A stretch of 64,000 nt of DNA from Sphingomonas sp. So64.6b (GTDB taxonomy: Bacteria > Pseudomonadota > Alphaproteobacteria > Sphingomonadales > Sphingomonadaceae). The notes under the pieces are model-generated. The model ran no database searches. It was not told the origin of the DNA and saw only the letters and a program-made list of their open reading frames with translations. Numbering within the stretch: the stretch's first letter is position 1; each line of letters opens with the position of its first letter. This document shows positions 9,047-16,728 of the stretch, piece by piece. Where the stretch lies: assembly GCF_014171475.1 (NCBI RefSeq), contig NZ_CP048817.1, positions 124,001 to 188,000 of the forward strand. The letters run 5' to 3'. The position numbers and the translations under genes are program-made.

Positions 9047-9802
9047 TCAGGGCTTGGCTGGTGTCGCGAACTGCGCCAGCGCGGCCTTTGCGGCGATACC
9101 AGACTCGCTCTCGGGCGCGATCTTGCTTGCTTGACCCCATGCTGCCTTGGCACCCGCCTCATCACCGCCAAGCGCGGCGATATTGCCTGCCTCGAGCTGT
9201 ACCGAGGCGTCGTCGCCGGACCGCTTCAGCGCCTCCGCGATGTCCTTCCTGGCGCGCGGCAGGTCATCCATGCGCCGTGCGAGTGTCGCCGACAGCAACC
9301 AGGCGAGCGGATCGGCCGCGGCGTCGACCAGCGCCTGGTCGAGATCCTCGCGCGCGCCGGCCAGATCATTGCTCGCGACTTGCGCCCGCCCCCGATCGAG
9401 CAAGGCTTCGCCGCGTTGCAACCCGGTCAGGGATCCCGCCGCCAGCGCCGCATCGAGCGCCGCGCGCGCCTTGCCCGGCTCCTTCGCGGCGAGCCAGGCG
9501 TTGCCGCCCTGCGCCCAGAACAAGGCGGCACGCTTGTCCTTCGCCAGTTCCGCCGCCCGCGCCGCGCCCTCGAACTCGGCCGCGGCGGCGTTCCAATTCC
9601 CGCTATTGGCATAAGCCACGCCGAGGCATTGCCGCGCGAGAAATCCGCCGCCCGACAATTGCCAGCGTCCCGCCTCGTCCGCGCCCGTCGCCGGATCGTT
9701 GGTCGCGAGGTCAAGGCAGTGGGTATAGCGGTCCTGGGCGGGGGCGGGCGGCCCCGCCTGAACGGGGGCAGCGGCGGCGAGCAGCAACAGGGGAAGGATC
9801 AT
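9047..9802 (-). CDS. Secreted TPR-repeat protein
   Basis: 251 residues from the ATG at 9802, which overlaps the stop of the preceding hydrolase (ATGA), indicating coupling. An N-terminal signal peptide (MILPLLLLAAAAPVQA) implies export to the periplasm. The rest is Ala-rich helical repeats of about 34 residues (AFWAQGGNAWLAAKEPGKA, GEALLDRGRAQVASNDLAGA, PLAWLLSATLARRMDDLPRA), typical of tetratricopeptide repeats used for protein binding. No catalytic motif seen. Longer upstream frames are shadows of the hydrolase. Confidence 0.8.
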   Translation of the reverse strand: MILPLLLLAAAAPVQAGPPAPAQDRYTHCLDLATNDPATGADEAGRWQLSGGGFLARQCLGVAYANSGNWNAAAAEFEGAARAAELAKDKRAALFWAQGGNAWLAAKEPGKARAALDAALAAGSLTGLQRGEALLDRGRAQVASNDLAGAREDLDQALVDAAADPLAWLLSATLARRMDDLPRARKDIAEALKRSGDDASVQLEAGNIAALGGDEAGAKAAWGQASKIAPESESGIAAKAALAQFATPAKP

Positions 9803-10527
9803 AGGCGCGATATCACATCCTCGACCGCTTTGATCAGCAGCGCGATATCGGCATCGCGCGACAGGCGGTGATCGCCATCCTTGACCAGCACCGTCTGCAC
9901 ATCGGCTGAACGGATCATCTCGGCGAGCCGGGCGGTGCGCGTCCATGGCACGTCGCGATCGAGTTGCCCCTGAATCAGCCGCACCGGGCAATCGACGGGA
10001 ATCGCGCCGAACATCAACCGGCTCGCCTCGCCCGAATTCCAGAACGCGGCGGTGGTGATCGTCGGCTGGTCCGAATAAGGCGAGGCGCGCGATACCTTGC
10101 CGCCCGACAGGATCGCCAGCTTCTCATCGGTGGTGAAGCCCCAGTCGGTGAAATCGGGCGCCGGCGCTACCCCGACCAACCCGGCGACCAGCTCCGGCCG
10201 GTCGCGCGCGATCAGCAGCATGATCCAGCCGCCCATCGACGAACCGACCAGCACCGCCGGGCCGTTCGCCAGTTGCTCGATCATCGACAGGGCGTCGTCA
10301 CGCCAGCCGGTCAGCGTCTGGTCCTCGAACGCGCCCTCGCTCTGTCCGCATCCGCCATAATCGAACCGCAGGAACGCGCGGCCCTCAGCCTTGGCCCATG
10401 CCTCCAGCGCGAGCGCCTTGGCCCCTGTCATGTCGGAGGCATAGCCGGGCAGGAACACGATGGTCGGGCCCGTGCCTTCGGTCAGGTAATAGGCGAGCGC
10501 TGGGCGGGGCGGGGCTGGGTCGGTCAT
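9799..10527 (-). CDS. Alpha/beta-hydrolase (ABHD10-like)
   Basis: 242-residue soluble hydrolase without a signal peptide. TIVFLPGYASDMTG gives the oxyanion region, VGSSMGGWIML the nucleophile elbow (Ser about 97), GQLDRDVPW the acid and DGDHRLS the His. The GYASDMTGAKA and RFDYGGCGQS segments resemble the ABHD10 / palmitoyl-thioesterase group. Substrate unknown. It is the first gene of a coupled pair with the TPR protein; upstream lies a 567-base noncoding stretch. Confidence 0.85.
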   Translation of the reverse strand: MTDPAPPRPALAYYLTEGTGPTIVFLPGYASDMTGAKALALEAWAKAEGRAFLRFDYGGCGQSEGAFEDQTLTGWRDDALSMIEQLANGPAVLVGSSMGGWIMLLIARDRPELVAGLVGVAPAPDFTDWGFTTDEKLAILSGGKVSRASPYSDQPTITTAAFWNSGEASRLMFGAIPVDCPVRLIQGQLDRDVPWTRTARLAEMIRSADVQTVLVKDGDHRLSRDADIALLIKAVEDVISRL

Positions 10528-10733
10528 GTGGCGGGCCTTAAGGGATGTGGTGGCGGAATTGTATCCCTGTTGAAGCAGGGCGTCACGCGGCGGCGCGGCG
10601 TTGTGTTGTTCGTCATGTCAAAGAGCCGGACGGCGCCGTGAGGTGCCGTTGAAGGCGGCCTTAAAGGTGGCACGGGCGGGGTTGAATCGGTGGCCATCCG
10701 ATGGCGCGCATATGCGGTACGCCGCTGCCGATT

Positions 10734-10865
10734 TTCCCGCAGCTGCGGGAAGTTTTTCGGGGAAATGCTTTTTCGAGCGCTTTACGGGAATCCACGGGAA
10801 AAACTGCGGGAAAATCGGCGCGACGCAACGGGAATTTCGCGCGCGCTTTACGGGAATATCGGGAA
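10734..10865. repeat. CGGGAA repeat cluster headed by palindrome
   Basis: TTCCCGCAGCTGCGGGAA (10734-10751) is a perfect palindrome. CGGGAA recurs at 10746, 10785, 10795, 10807, 10829, 10851 and 10860, with a CGGGGAA variant at 10758. Start-to-start spacings are 39, 10, 12, 22, 22 and 9 bases, close to whole turns of B-DNA. TTTACGGGAA occurs twice (10781, 10847). The layout looks like multiple binding sites on one helix face, but no binding protein is identified. Confidence 0.6.
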
Positions 10866-11011
10866 AGGGCGGGGGCGGAAATCATCGGTCTGCTCGGCTC
10901 CATATCTGCCTGATTCAACCGGCCGGTCGGGCTTGTGCCCGTGATCCGGTGGCGGAGAGCGAGCATGACGCCGCTGTAAAGCGATCTGAATCGGGCGGCG
11001 GAAAAAACCAT

Positions 11012-11042
11012 GTCGGCAGAAGGACAATGTCCCTCTGCCGAC
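11012..11042. terminator. Near-perfect 31-base hairpin after hydrolase gene
   Basis: GTCGGCAGAAGGACA and its complement TGTCCCTCTGCCGAC flank a single central A, with one mismatch in 15 pairs. It lies 52 bases beyond the stop of the leftward hydrolase gene, so it is well placed as its terminator, although no clear U-tract follows on that strand. A protein-binding palindrome is the alternative. Confidence 0.45.
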
Positions 11043-11094
11043 AATGCCGCAAACAATATCCGCACCTGCCTTATCCTGGGCAGGGGCGAGAAAA

Positions 11095-12030
11095 TCACTT
11101 GTCCACAAACCCGTTCAGCGCGGTCATGAACGCATCGGGCTGATCGAGCATCACGAAGTGGGCGGTGTCGCCGATCGGGACATAGTCGACATGTGGCGCG
11201 GCCTTGAAGTTGCCCTGGAACATCGCGTCGGCGCGCCCCTTGGGCAGGGTCGCCGACCAGGCATAGACCACCGTCAATGGCGTGGTGATCGACGCGAGAT
11301 CGGGGCGCAGATCGGTGATCAGGTCCTCATACAGCGCTTCGGCGCTGACCCGCGGATCGGCCGCCATCACCCATGCCTTCACCTTGGCGCGCGATTCCGG
11401 CTTCAACGCCAGGCCGTTGGCGGTCTGCTCAGCAAAGGCGGCGTTGGCCGGCTTGCCATATCCCGCCGCCATCTGGTCGCGGATCATCTTCGCTTGCGGC
11501 TCCATCGTCGCGACCGTCGCGCCCGGATTGAAGATCAGTCCGACATAAGGCAGCGAATCGACGATCATCGCGCGCGACACATGGTCGGGATGCGCCTTGG
11601 CCATCATCAATGCGACCAGTCCGCCCATCGAATGACCGACCAATGCCGCATCCTTGATCTTCTCGCTGACGATATAACCGTCGAGCTCGGCGACCATGCC
11701 GTCGAGCAGGCCGGGTTTCAGATTGCCGCGCGGTTCGTCGCCGGCAAAGCCGTTGACCTGGACCAGATAGACGCGGTGCGTTTTTGCCAGCTCGGACACC
11801 ACGCCGTCCCATACCGCACGAGGCGAGGACAGACCGGGGATCAGGAAGATCGCCGGACCCTTGCTGCCGACGACCTGGATCGAGATGTGATCGAGCTGCG
11901 TGGTCGCGGCATCGGCCTTGGCGGCGGGCGCGGGAGCAATGGCGGTCTGGGCATGGGCGGGGTTGCTGTTGAGGATGACCAGCATGGTGATGGCGCTGGC
12001 GAGAATGCGGGCTTTGAAATGGGCGATCAT
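11095..12030 (-). CDS. Secreted alpha/beta-hydrolase
   Basis: 311 residues. A signal peptide (MIAHFKARILASAITMLVIL, ending PAHA) directs it to the periplasm. GPAIFLIPGLSSPRAVWDG is the oxyanion strand, VGHSMGGLVALMMA the nucleophile elbow and GDTAHFVMLDQP the His. Substrate unknown. Its ATG overlaps the stop of the Xre regulator gene (ATGA), making it the last gene of a three-gene leftward operon with the membrane protein and regulator. The start is chosen at MIAHF because longer frames run through the regulator gene out of frame. Confidence 0.85.
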   Translation of the reverse strand: MIAHFKARILASAITMLVILNSNPAHAQTAIAPAPAAKADAATTQLDHISIQVVGSKGPAIFLIPGLSSPRAVWDGVVSELAKTHRVYLVQVNGFAGDEPRGNLKPGLLDGMVAELDGYIVSEKIKDAALVGHSMGGLVALMMAKAHPDHVSRAMIVDSLPYVGLIFNPGATVATMEPQAKMIRDQMAAGYGKPANAAFAEQTANGLALKPESRAKVKAWVMAADPRVSAEALYEDLITDLRPDLASITTPLTVVYAWSATLPKGRADAMFQGNFKAAPHVDYVPIGDTAHFVMLDQPDAFMTALNGFVDK

Positions 12031-12236
12031 ATTGCGGATTCCCTGGTTGGGCTGGTGAAGATGTCTTCGATGGTCAGGTCGAACAGTTCGGCGATCTTGA
12101 AGGCGAGCGGCAGCGAAGGATCGTAACGGCCGGTCTCGATCGCGTTGACGCTCTGGCGGGAGACTTCGAGCCGGTCGGCGAGATCGCCCTGGCTCCAGTC
12201 GCGTTCGGCGCGAAGCACCTTGAGGCGGTTCTTCAT
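12027..12236 (-). CDS. Xre-family HTH regulator, small
   Basis: 69-residue single-domain regulator. LKVLRAERDWSQGDLADRLEVSRQSVNAIETGRYDPSLPLAFKIAELF is a textbook Xre/Cro helix-turn-helix with the recognition helix at VSRQSVNAIE, followed by the FDLTIEDIF tail typical of small repressors such as those paired with DUF-type membrane proteins. Its ATG overlaps the stop of the upstream membrane protein gene. A perfect inverted repeat lies at the head of this operon and is the likely operator. Confidence 0.9.
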   Translation of the reverse strand: MKNRLKVLRAERDWSQGDLADRLEVSRQSVNAIETGRYDPSLPLAFKIAELFDLTIEDIFTSPTRESAI

Positions 12237-12649
12237 GCCTCCACCTCCGCATCGCCGCGCAGCATCAGCTTGTTCATGCAAGCGCCGAGGCCAAGGCCGC
12301 CAAACCACAGCACCGCAACATAATAGGCGTCGATATGGCCGACGAGGTCGAAGCTTTCGAGAAAACCCCAGATCGTCGCGAGGCTGAGCGCGAAACCGCT
12401 CGCCCATAATGTCTGCCGCACCATCAGCATGCGGACATATTCGTCGGTTTCCTCGATCAGGTAGCGGCCGATCGCAATGAAGATGCCGATGATCGGCGGC
12501 GCCGGCAGGACAGCGGCGACATAAGCGGCCGGACCGGCGAGCAGCTTGTGGTTGAAGCCATAGACCGCGCCACACAGGAACAAGGCGTAAAGCAGGCTGA
12601 GAATGATGACGGTTCGGTTGTAGCGCCGGAGCGCTGTGGATTTCGACAT
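12233..12649 (-). CDS. Four-helix membrane protein of Xre operon
   Basis: 138 residues with about four hydrophobic helices (VIILSLLYALFLCGAVYGF, LAGPAAYVAAVLPAPPIIGI, TLWASGFALSLATIWGFL, YVAVLWFGGLGLGACMNKLM) and a charged segment RYLIEETDEYVR between helices 2 and 3. No family name is certain, but membrane proteins of this kind are often found paired with small Xre regulators in proteobacteria. It is the first gene of the operon and has an AGGAG ribosome site before the ATG. The half-site TGTAAAGC overlaps the start codon. Confidence 0.82.
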   Translation of the reverse strand: MSKSTALRRYNRTVIILSLLYALFLCGAVYGFNHKLLAGPAAYVAAVLPAPPIIGIFIAIGRYLIEETDEYVRMLMVRQTLWASGFALSLATIWGFLESFDLVGHIDAYYVAVLWFGGLGLGACMNKLMLRGDAEVEA

Positions 12650-12667
12650 GTAAAGCTCCTTTCGAAT

Positions 12668-12687
12668 CTGTAAATGAAGCTTTACAG
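12668..12687. promoter_or_regulatory. Likely Xre operator, CTGTAAA-N6-TTTACAG
   Basis: A perfect 7-base inverted repeat with a six-base spacer lies 19 bases upstream of the membrane protein ATG. Extra half-sites TGTAAAGC (12649-12656) and CTGTAAC (12702-12708) flank it, so three dyad or half elements cluster in 60 bases. Position and symmetry fit autorepression by the small Xre protein encoded in the operon. Binding is inferred. Confidence 0.65.
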
Positions 12688-13270
12688 TCAAGGGCGCTTG
12701 TCTGTAACTACACTTTCCATATTGAGTGGGAAGCTTGTCGCAAATGACCACGGAAAGATTGTTGTCCGGCGTCCGCTTCGAAGACCAGAATTTTCGGAAA
12801 TTCAGCGGCTTACTAGAAGCCAACACCGTGAACCATGCAGCAAACGGCACGCCCCGAAAATCGGACGCTCGCTACCTTTGGTCGCGGGCGCCATCATGAT
12901 TGCTCCCGCAATTAGATTGGGAGAGGCTGTCGAGGGCGTGCGGCAAGAAGCTCAAGTTCAAGGGCGGAACTATGGAAACCTCGAGATAATCGCCATGAAG
13001 CGCGGAAATCGGCGTTCGGCGTAAATTTTGCTCATTCCGTATTTGTTCTCTTGCCTTTGCGCGGGCGAGCCTTTGACCGCGAGTCGCGAACATACGGGAA
13101 ACATTCGGCGCTATGAACCGACTCAAAATAGCGACGAACCGAGTCCCTAATTTGTCATTTACCGTCTTGCGGAGTCGTTGCGGTTGCGCCCAATGTATTG
13201 GGGTTGAGTTCGGGGGCGAACCCAAGAACTGGTAAATTCAGTTTTGAAGGCCAGCCCCTTCAACGCAACA

Positions 13271-13326
13271 ACGCCAGCTGGACGGCAATCCAGCTGGCGT
13301 CATCTAAACTAAGCTCTGGGCTTAGT
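13271..13326. terminator. Two adjacent hairpins before RhuM gene
   Basis: ACGCCAGCTGGA and TCCAGCTGGCGT (13271-13282, 13289-13300) form a perfect 12-base stem with loop CGGCAA. ACTAAGC and GCTTAGT (13308-13314, 13320-13326) form a second 7-base stem. No long U-tract follows either. They may insulate the RhuM gene from upstream transcription. Confidence 0.5.
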
Positions 13327-13389
13327 CCGCATTAGCAAAGCCGGTTAGACATTACGTTGACGGCGCGGTCAAGGGTTCGGGGTACATTT

Positions 13390-13401
13390 AAAGGTACCTT
13401 T
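13390..13401. promoter_or_regulatory. Palindrome AAAGGTACCTTT at RhuM start
   Basis: A perfect 12-base palindrome ends two bases before the ATG of the RhuM-family gene and includes the only ribosome-site-like AAGG. A protein bound here, or an RNA pairing, would block initiation. TTGACG at 13357-13362 is a possible -35 element. Role inferred from position only. Confidence 0.45.
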
Positions 13402-13403
13402 AT

Positions 13404-14420
13404 ATGACGCCTGACGAAATGAAGCGCTTTCTCGCCAAGGCCCGGAAGAGCCGTGAAGCCGCAAACGATATAGCCGCACAGATCGAGATGGAACTCATGC
13501 GGTTCGATGGTGAGAACGCGCCGATCGATTTCAATGTGGATTGGTCAGAGGAAACGGTCTGGGCGACGCAGAAACAGATGGCCGACCTTTTCGGTAAGGA
13601 TGTCCATACCATCAGCGAGCATCTCGCTACGCTTTACGACTCGGACGAGTTTGAGCGAAAGGCAACAGTCCGCAACTTCCGGATAGTTCGGCTAGAAGGC
13701 GCCCGGCAGGTTGCCCGTGAGATCGAGCACTACAATCTCGATGTTGTGCTGGTTATCGGTTACCGGGTCAACGGCACCAAAGCGGCCGAGTTTCGCAAGT
13801 GGGCTAACCAGATACTCAAAGCCTACATCACTGACGGCTACGCTCTAAACAAGGAGCGCCTCCGCTCGGAACCATCAGCGTTACGCGACCTTGCGGCGAA
13901 GGTGCGAGCACTTCGCTCGGAAGAAAGTAATATTTACAGCGCCGTGCGAGACTGTTTTAAAGAGTGTGCTCTCGATTACGACAAGGCGTCGTCTGCTGCA
14001 CGCTCGTTCTACGCCCGCATCCAGGATCGTTTCATGTATGCGGCAACCGGCAAGGTAGCGGCCCAGATCGTCTTGGAGCGTGCCGATGGCACCAAGCCTA
14101 ATATGGGCATGACCGTCGTTGAAGGTCGCTTCCCGAAAAAAGCTGACTGCTTGGTGGGCAAGAATTATCTGTTCTCCGATGAGCTTTACGTTCTGCACAT
14201 CATGTGTGAGCAGTTCTTACTCTTCGCAGAAAGCAAGGCCCTGCGGGGGCAACCCACTACAATGGCCGACCTTTCGCTCAAGCTAGATCAGCTTTTTGCA
14301 ATAAATGAATATCCGATATTCCCCGGCTATCAGGATTATCTCCGAGAAAAGGCCAAGGAGCATGCTCAGGTGGAATGGAACCTAATGGCCAAGCGCCTCG
14401 GCAAAGGCGAAGCGGCTTGA
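13404..14420 (+). CDS. RhuM-family protein
   Basis: 338 residues, the usual family length. VWATQKQMADLFGKDVHTIS is the N-terminal DNA-binding-like segment. ATVRNFRIVRLEGARQVARE, IEHYNLDVVLVIGYRVN and EFRKWANQILKAYITDGYAL are highly characteristic of RhuM (first described from a Salmonella pathogenicity island). The C-terminal half has DRFMYAATGKVAAQIV, PNMGM and KNYLFSDELYVLHIM. Biochemical function is not established for the family; members are frequent on genomic islands. The surrounding DNA is AT-richer than the core and an HEPN-like gene follows. Confidence 0.88.
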   Translation: MTPDEMKRFLAKARKSREAANDIAAQIEMELMRFDGENAPIDFNVDWSEETVWATQKQMADLFGKDVHTISEHLATLYDSDEFERKATVRNFRIVRLEGARQVAREIEHYNLDVVLVIGYRVNGTKAAEFRKWANQILKAYITDGYALNKERLRSEPSALRDLAAKVRALRSEESNIYSAVRDCFKECALDYDKASSAARSFYARIQDRFMYAATGKVAAQIVLERADGTKPNMGMTVVEGRFPKKADCLVGKNYLFSDELYVLHIMCEQFLLFAESKALRGQPTTMADLSLKLDQLFAINEYPIFPGYQDYLREKAKEHAQVEWNLMAKRLGKGEAA

Positions 14421-14604
14421 TAGATCGGCAGAGAGTACGGCTCGCCTATTCAGCCGTTTTGGCTCACCCGTCAAATTACCACTTAGCGCCTTCCACGTCC
14501 GCCCGTAACTCCGTTGACCATTTAGGCTTGTCGTGTGAGCCAGGGGGGTGTGTTCAGTATTCCCTTTAGACACTCATCTTCGACTTTTACATGAAGTACC
14601 TGAC

Positions 14605-15213
14605 ATGAACGATGAACCAGATATAGGCTTCTTTCCCGACTATCACGAACACGAAGATTTTCAGCCTGCAATGCTGGCTCTCAGCCACTTGGTAGTTCAA
14701 TGGAATTGGGCCGAGCACAATTTCAATGTGCTTCTTTGGCAATACGTTGGCGATTTCAACACGGGGTCGATGTATACAGCAGGGCTTGGCAATCAATCCC
14801 GCGCTGATGCTCTACTCGCTCTCGCCAGGTTGCATGAAAAAGACGGAGAAATAGTGGATAGAATTCTATTCTCCATTAAGGCTTTTGGGAGGATAAAAGA
14901 TAATAGGAATGCGCTAGTGCATGCTCATAGCGTGACATATCATTATAGCGAAGAACCTAAGCCGCGCTGGGTGAGGGGATCTAAAAACCCCAAGAATATT
15001 CATGTTTACTGCTTTGCAGATATATCTGATATTGTGAGCAATCTTGATGCTGCCTGTCAGTTGGCGATGTTCTTAGGAGAGATCATGGTCTACTACGCAT
15101 CTCCGTTGCGACCAAAGCCATCGCTCGCAAAATTTCCTCTACCAGATTCTCTTGTGCCGCACCCGGTCCCTCGGACAGAACGAGAAGCCTCGCCTCAATC
15201 ACGCCCTGAGTAG
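14605..15213 (+). CDS. Uncharacterised protein with HEPN-like RX4H motif
   Basis: 202 residues; the start at MNDEPDIGFF is chosen although the frame is open 19 codons earlier. The N-terminal half looks all-helical (ALSHLVVQWNWAEHNFNVLL, SRADALLALARLHEKDGEIV). Residues 105-118 contain KDNRNALVHAHS, an Arg-X4-His arrangement like the catalytic RX4-6H of HEPN RNases. The C-terminal part is Pro-rich and probably disordered. Codon use (AAT AGG AAT, CAT TAT AGC) is much AT-richer than neighbours, suggesting acquisition. No partner nucleotidyltransferase or antitoxin is adjacent, so an RNase role is only a hypothesis. Confidence 0.65.
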   Translation: MNDEPDIGFFPDYHEHEDFQPAMLALSHLVVQWNWAEHNFNVLLWQYVGDFNTGSMYTAGLGNQSRADALLALARLHEKDGEIVDRILFSIKAFGRIKDNRNALVHAHSVTYHYSEEPKPRWVRGSKNPKNIHVYCFADISDIVSNLDAACQLAMFLGEIMVYYASPLRPKPSLAKFPLPDSLVPHPVPRTEREASPQSRPE

Positions 15214-15367
15214 CCTCATATTAATTTCGAACATCGCCAAGCCGTTGGCCGTTGTCGTGTCGCTGCCAGCGTAAATCGGTCCTAGGGCGAAACGTGAAAA
15301 TCCCTGAAACCATATCCGACGAAGATAACGAACCTGCGCAACGCATGCAGATCGGGGCGGTGTCCCG

Positions 15368-16711
15368 TCACCCGTCGCGCCCATAAATATCCCGGCGAAA
15401 GGCAACGCCGCGCTCGGTCGCGGTGGCGGTGAGATAGGTCAGATAGACCGGCACCTGGACGGGCAGCGGCACCGCCTGTTCCGGCCTGGTCGAGCCGGCG
15501 CGGATCGGCTTTTGCAGCAGCCAGCGGCCCAGCTCGGCGGCATTTTCGAGCCGGATGCAGCCATTGCTGAAATGACGATCATCCTTTTCCAGCAAGTCGC
15601 GATTGGGCGTGTCGTGGAGATATATTCCTTCCTTGTTGGGGAAGAGGAATTTGACCCGGCCCATCGAATTGGCCCCGCCGGGCAGCTCGCGCAGGCGGAT
15701 TTCGCGCTTGCCCGATGCGACCGCGGCCCAGTCGATCGACGCGGCGGACAGGGGGCGCGCGGACGCGCTCCAGTCCGACAGCGCCTCGATCCGCTGCGAC
15801 GCCAGCGAGTGCCCCGACAAGACCTTGGGTGCGATGCTCTGGCGCGCGAGATAGGTCGGCACGTTCCAGTACGGGTTGAGGATCGCCCATTGCAGATTGC
15901 CGACCAGCATCGGCGTCTGCGTCTCCTCTGCGCCGACCACGACGCGCATCGTGCCGACCTGTTCCCCGCCCTGATAATACCAGAGCCGCCCGGATGAGGC
16001 ATCGACCACCACATGCCGGGTCCATGGCCCCGGCAGCAGCCGCGCGCGATCGAGATTGAGTTCCAGGCGCTTCATCGTCTCCTTCGATGTCCCGGCCTTT
16101 TCGGCGCGCGCCATCAACTGGCGGAGGCGGACATAGTGCGGACTCATCCAGCCCATGCCGGTCACATAATCGTCGAGCGATTTGGGAAAGGCGGCGGCGC
16201 GTAGCACGGTCTCCGGCTTTGGCGGCTTCGGCTTCAATGCGCGATCGGCATAGATCATGCGCACGCCGCTGCCGCGCTGGTCGCGGACGTAGCGGGCAAA
16301 GGTGGCGGACAGCGCGAGCTCGGCGCGGGCGACAGCGCGCGGGTCGCCGCCACGCGCCGCAGCGATCGTCTCGCGCAGGTCGTCGATGTCGTAGGAAGAG
16401 GGTTTCAGCCTATCGAGCCCGGCGGATCTGAGGAAGCCGATCAACGTGTCGGCCGGGCGGCCGATCTTGCCGCCGGATGCCCAGAGCGGGCGAAAGCGGC
16501 GTTCGGCATAGAAACGCTTGAGCGAACCGCCGACCTTATCCTGGATGGCCAGGGCAATGGCATCGCCACGCGCCGCCGGTCCACTTCGCGCGATCGACTT
16601 GTTGTCGCGCGCGGGCGCTGCGGCGGCAGGGCTCCAGCCGGCGCCGGCGACGGCCAGCGCGATCATCAAATAATGCGGCACGAAGCCGTGGGGAATGCGG
16701 CGCGGCCGCAT
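15368..16711 (-). CDS. L,D-transpeptidase, YcbB-like
   Basis: 447 residues with an N-terminal signal region (hydrophobic MIALAVAGAGWSPAAAA; a second Met at residue 16 is an alternative start). RFYAERRFRPLW and FLRSAGLDRLKPSSYDID form the substrate/peptidoglycan-binding-like N-domain; the YkuD catalytic domain starts near residue 235 (RHVVVDASSGRLWYY). The active-site block has IYLHDTP and FSNGCIRLEN with Cys about 385. It cross-links peptidoglycan stem peptides (3-3 links) or attaches proteins, in the periplasm. The motif reads SNGC where SHGC or SSGC is usual. A Pro-rich lipoprotein gene lies upstream. Confidence 0.9.
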   Translation of the reverse strand: MRPRRIPHGFVPHYLMIALAVAGAGWSPAAAAPARDNKSIARSGPAARGDAIALAIQDKVGGSLKRFYAERRFRPLWASGGKIGRPADTLIGFLRSAGLDRLKPSSYDIDDLRETIAAARGGDPRAVARAELALSATFARYVRDQRGSGVRMIYADRALKPKPPKPETVLRAAAFPKSLDDYVTGMGWMSPHYVRLRQLMARAEKAGTSKETMKRLELNLDRARLLPGPWTRHVVVDASSGRLWYYQGGEQVGTMRVVVGAEETQTPMLVGNLQWAILNPYWNVPTYLARQSIAPKVLSGHSLASQRIEALSDWSASARPLSAASIDWAAVASGKREIRLRELPGGANSMGRVKFLFPNKEGIYLHDTPNRDLLEKDDRHFSNGCIRLENAAELGRWLLQKPIRAGSTRPEQAVPLPVQVPVYLTYLTATATERGVAFRRDIYGRDG

Positions 16712-16728
16712 TCCCCAAATCGAAGCGG

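Larger units (their letters stand above)
10528..11094. other. Noncoding stretch with CGGGAA repeat cluster
   Basis: No convincing gene. Bases 10734-10865 carry a perfect 18-base palindrome followed by repeated CGGGAA, described separately. A 31-base near-palindrome lies at 11012-11042. Small frames here translate the repeats into low-complexity protein and lack plausible ribosome sites, so I do not call them. Flanking genes on both sides are leftward. Confidence 0.6.
12709..13403. other. Noncoding, mixed-composition stretch
   Basis: No gene is supported. Composition is less GC-rich than the core genes. A leftward frame around 12872-13225 and a rightward one around 12674-13024 are open, but neither has family motifs or a good start. 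The stretch ends in two hairpins and a palindrome listed separately, just ahead of the RhuM-family gene, so it looks like the left edge of an acquired segment. Confidence 0.5.

Noticed and set aside
8342..9871. A 509-codon frame antisense to the gloA and TPR genes
   Set aside because: It crosses two well supported genes and has no recognisable domain.
10601..11143. Open frames through the CGGGAA repeats
   Set aside because: Their sequence only reflects the repeated words (for example FTGI-GK) and no initiation site supports them.
12674..13225. Small open frames on both strands in the gap before the RhuM gene
   Set aside because: No ribosome site, no family motif, and the two strands contradict each other.
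13404..15213. RhuM and the HEPN-like gene as a toxin-antitoxin pair
   Set aside because: The genes are 184 bases apart with no overlap and neither product looks like an antitoxin; kept as a hypothesis only.
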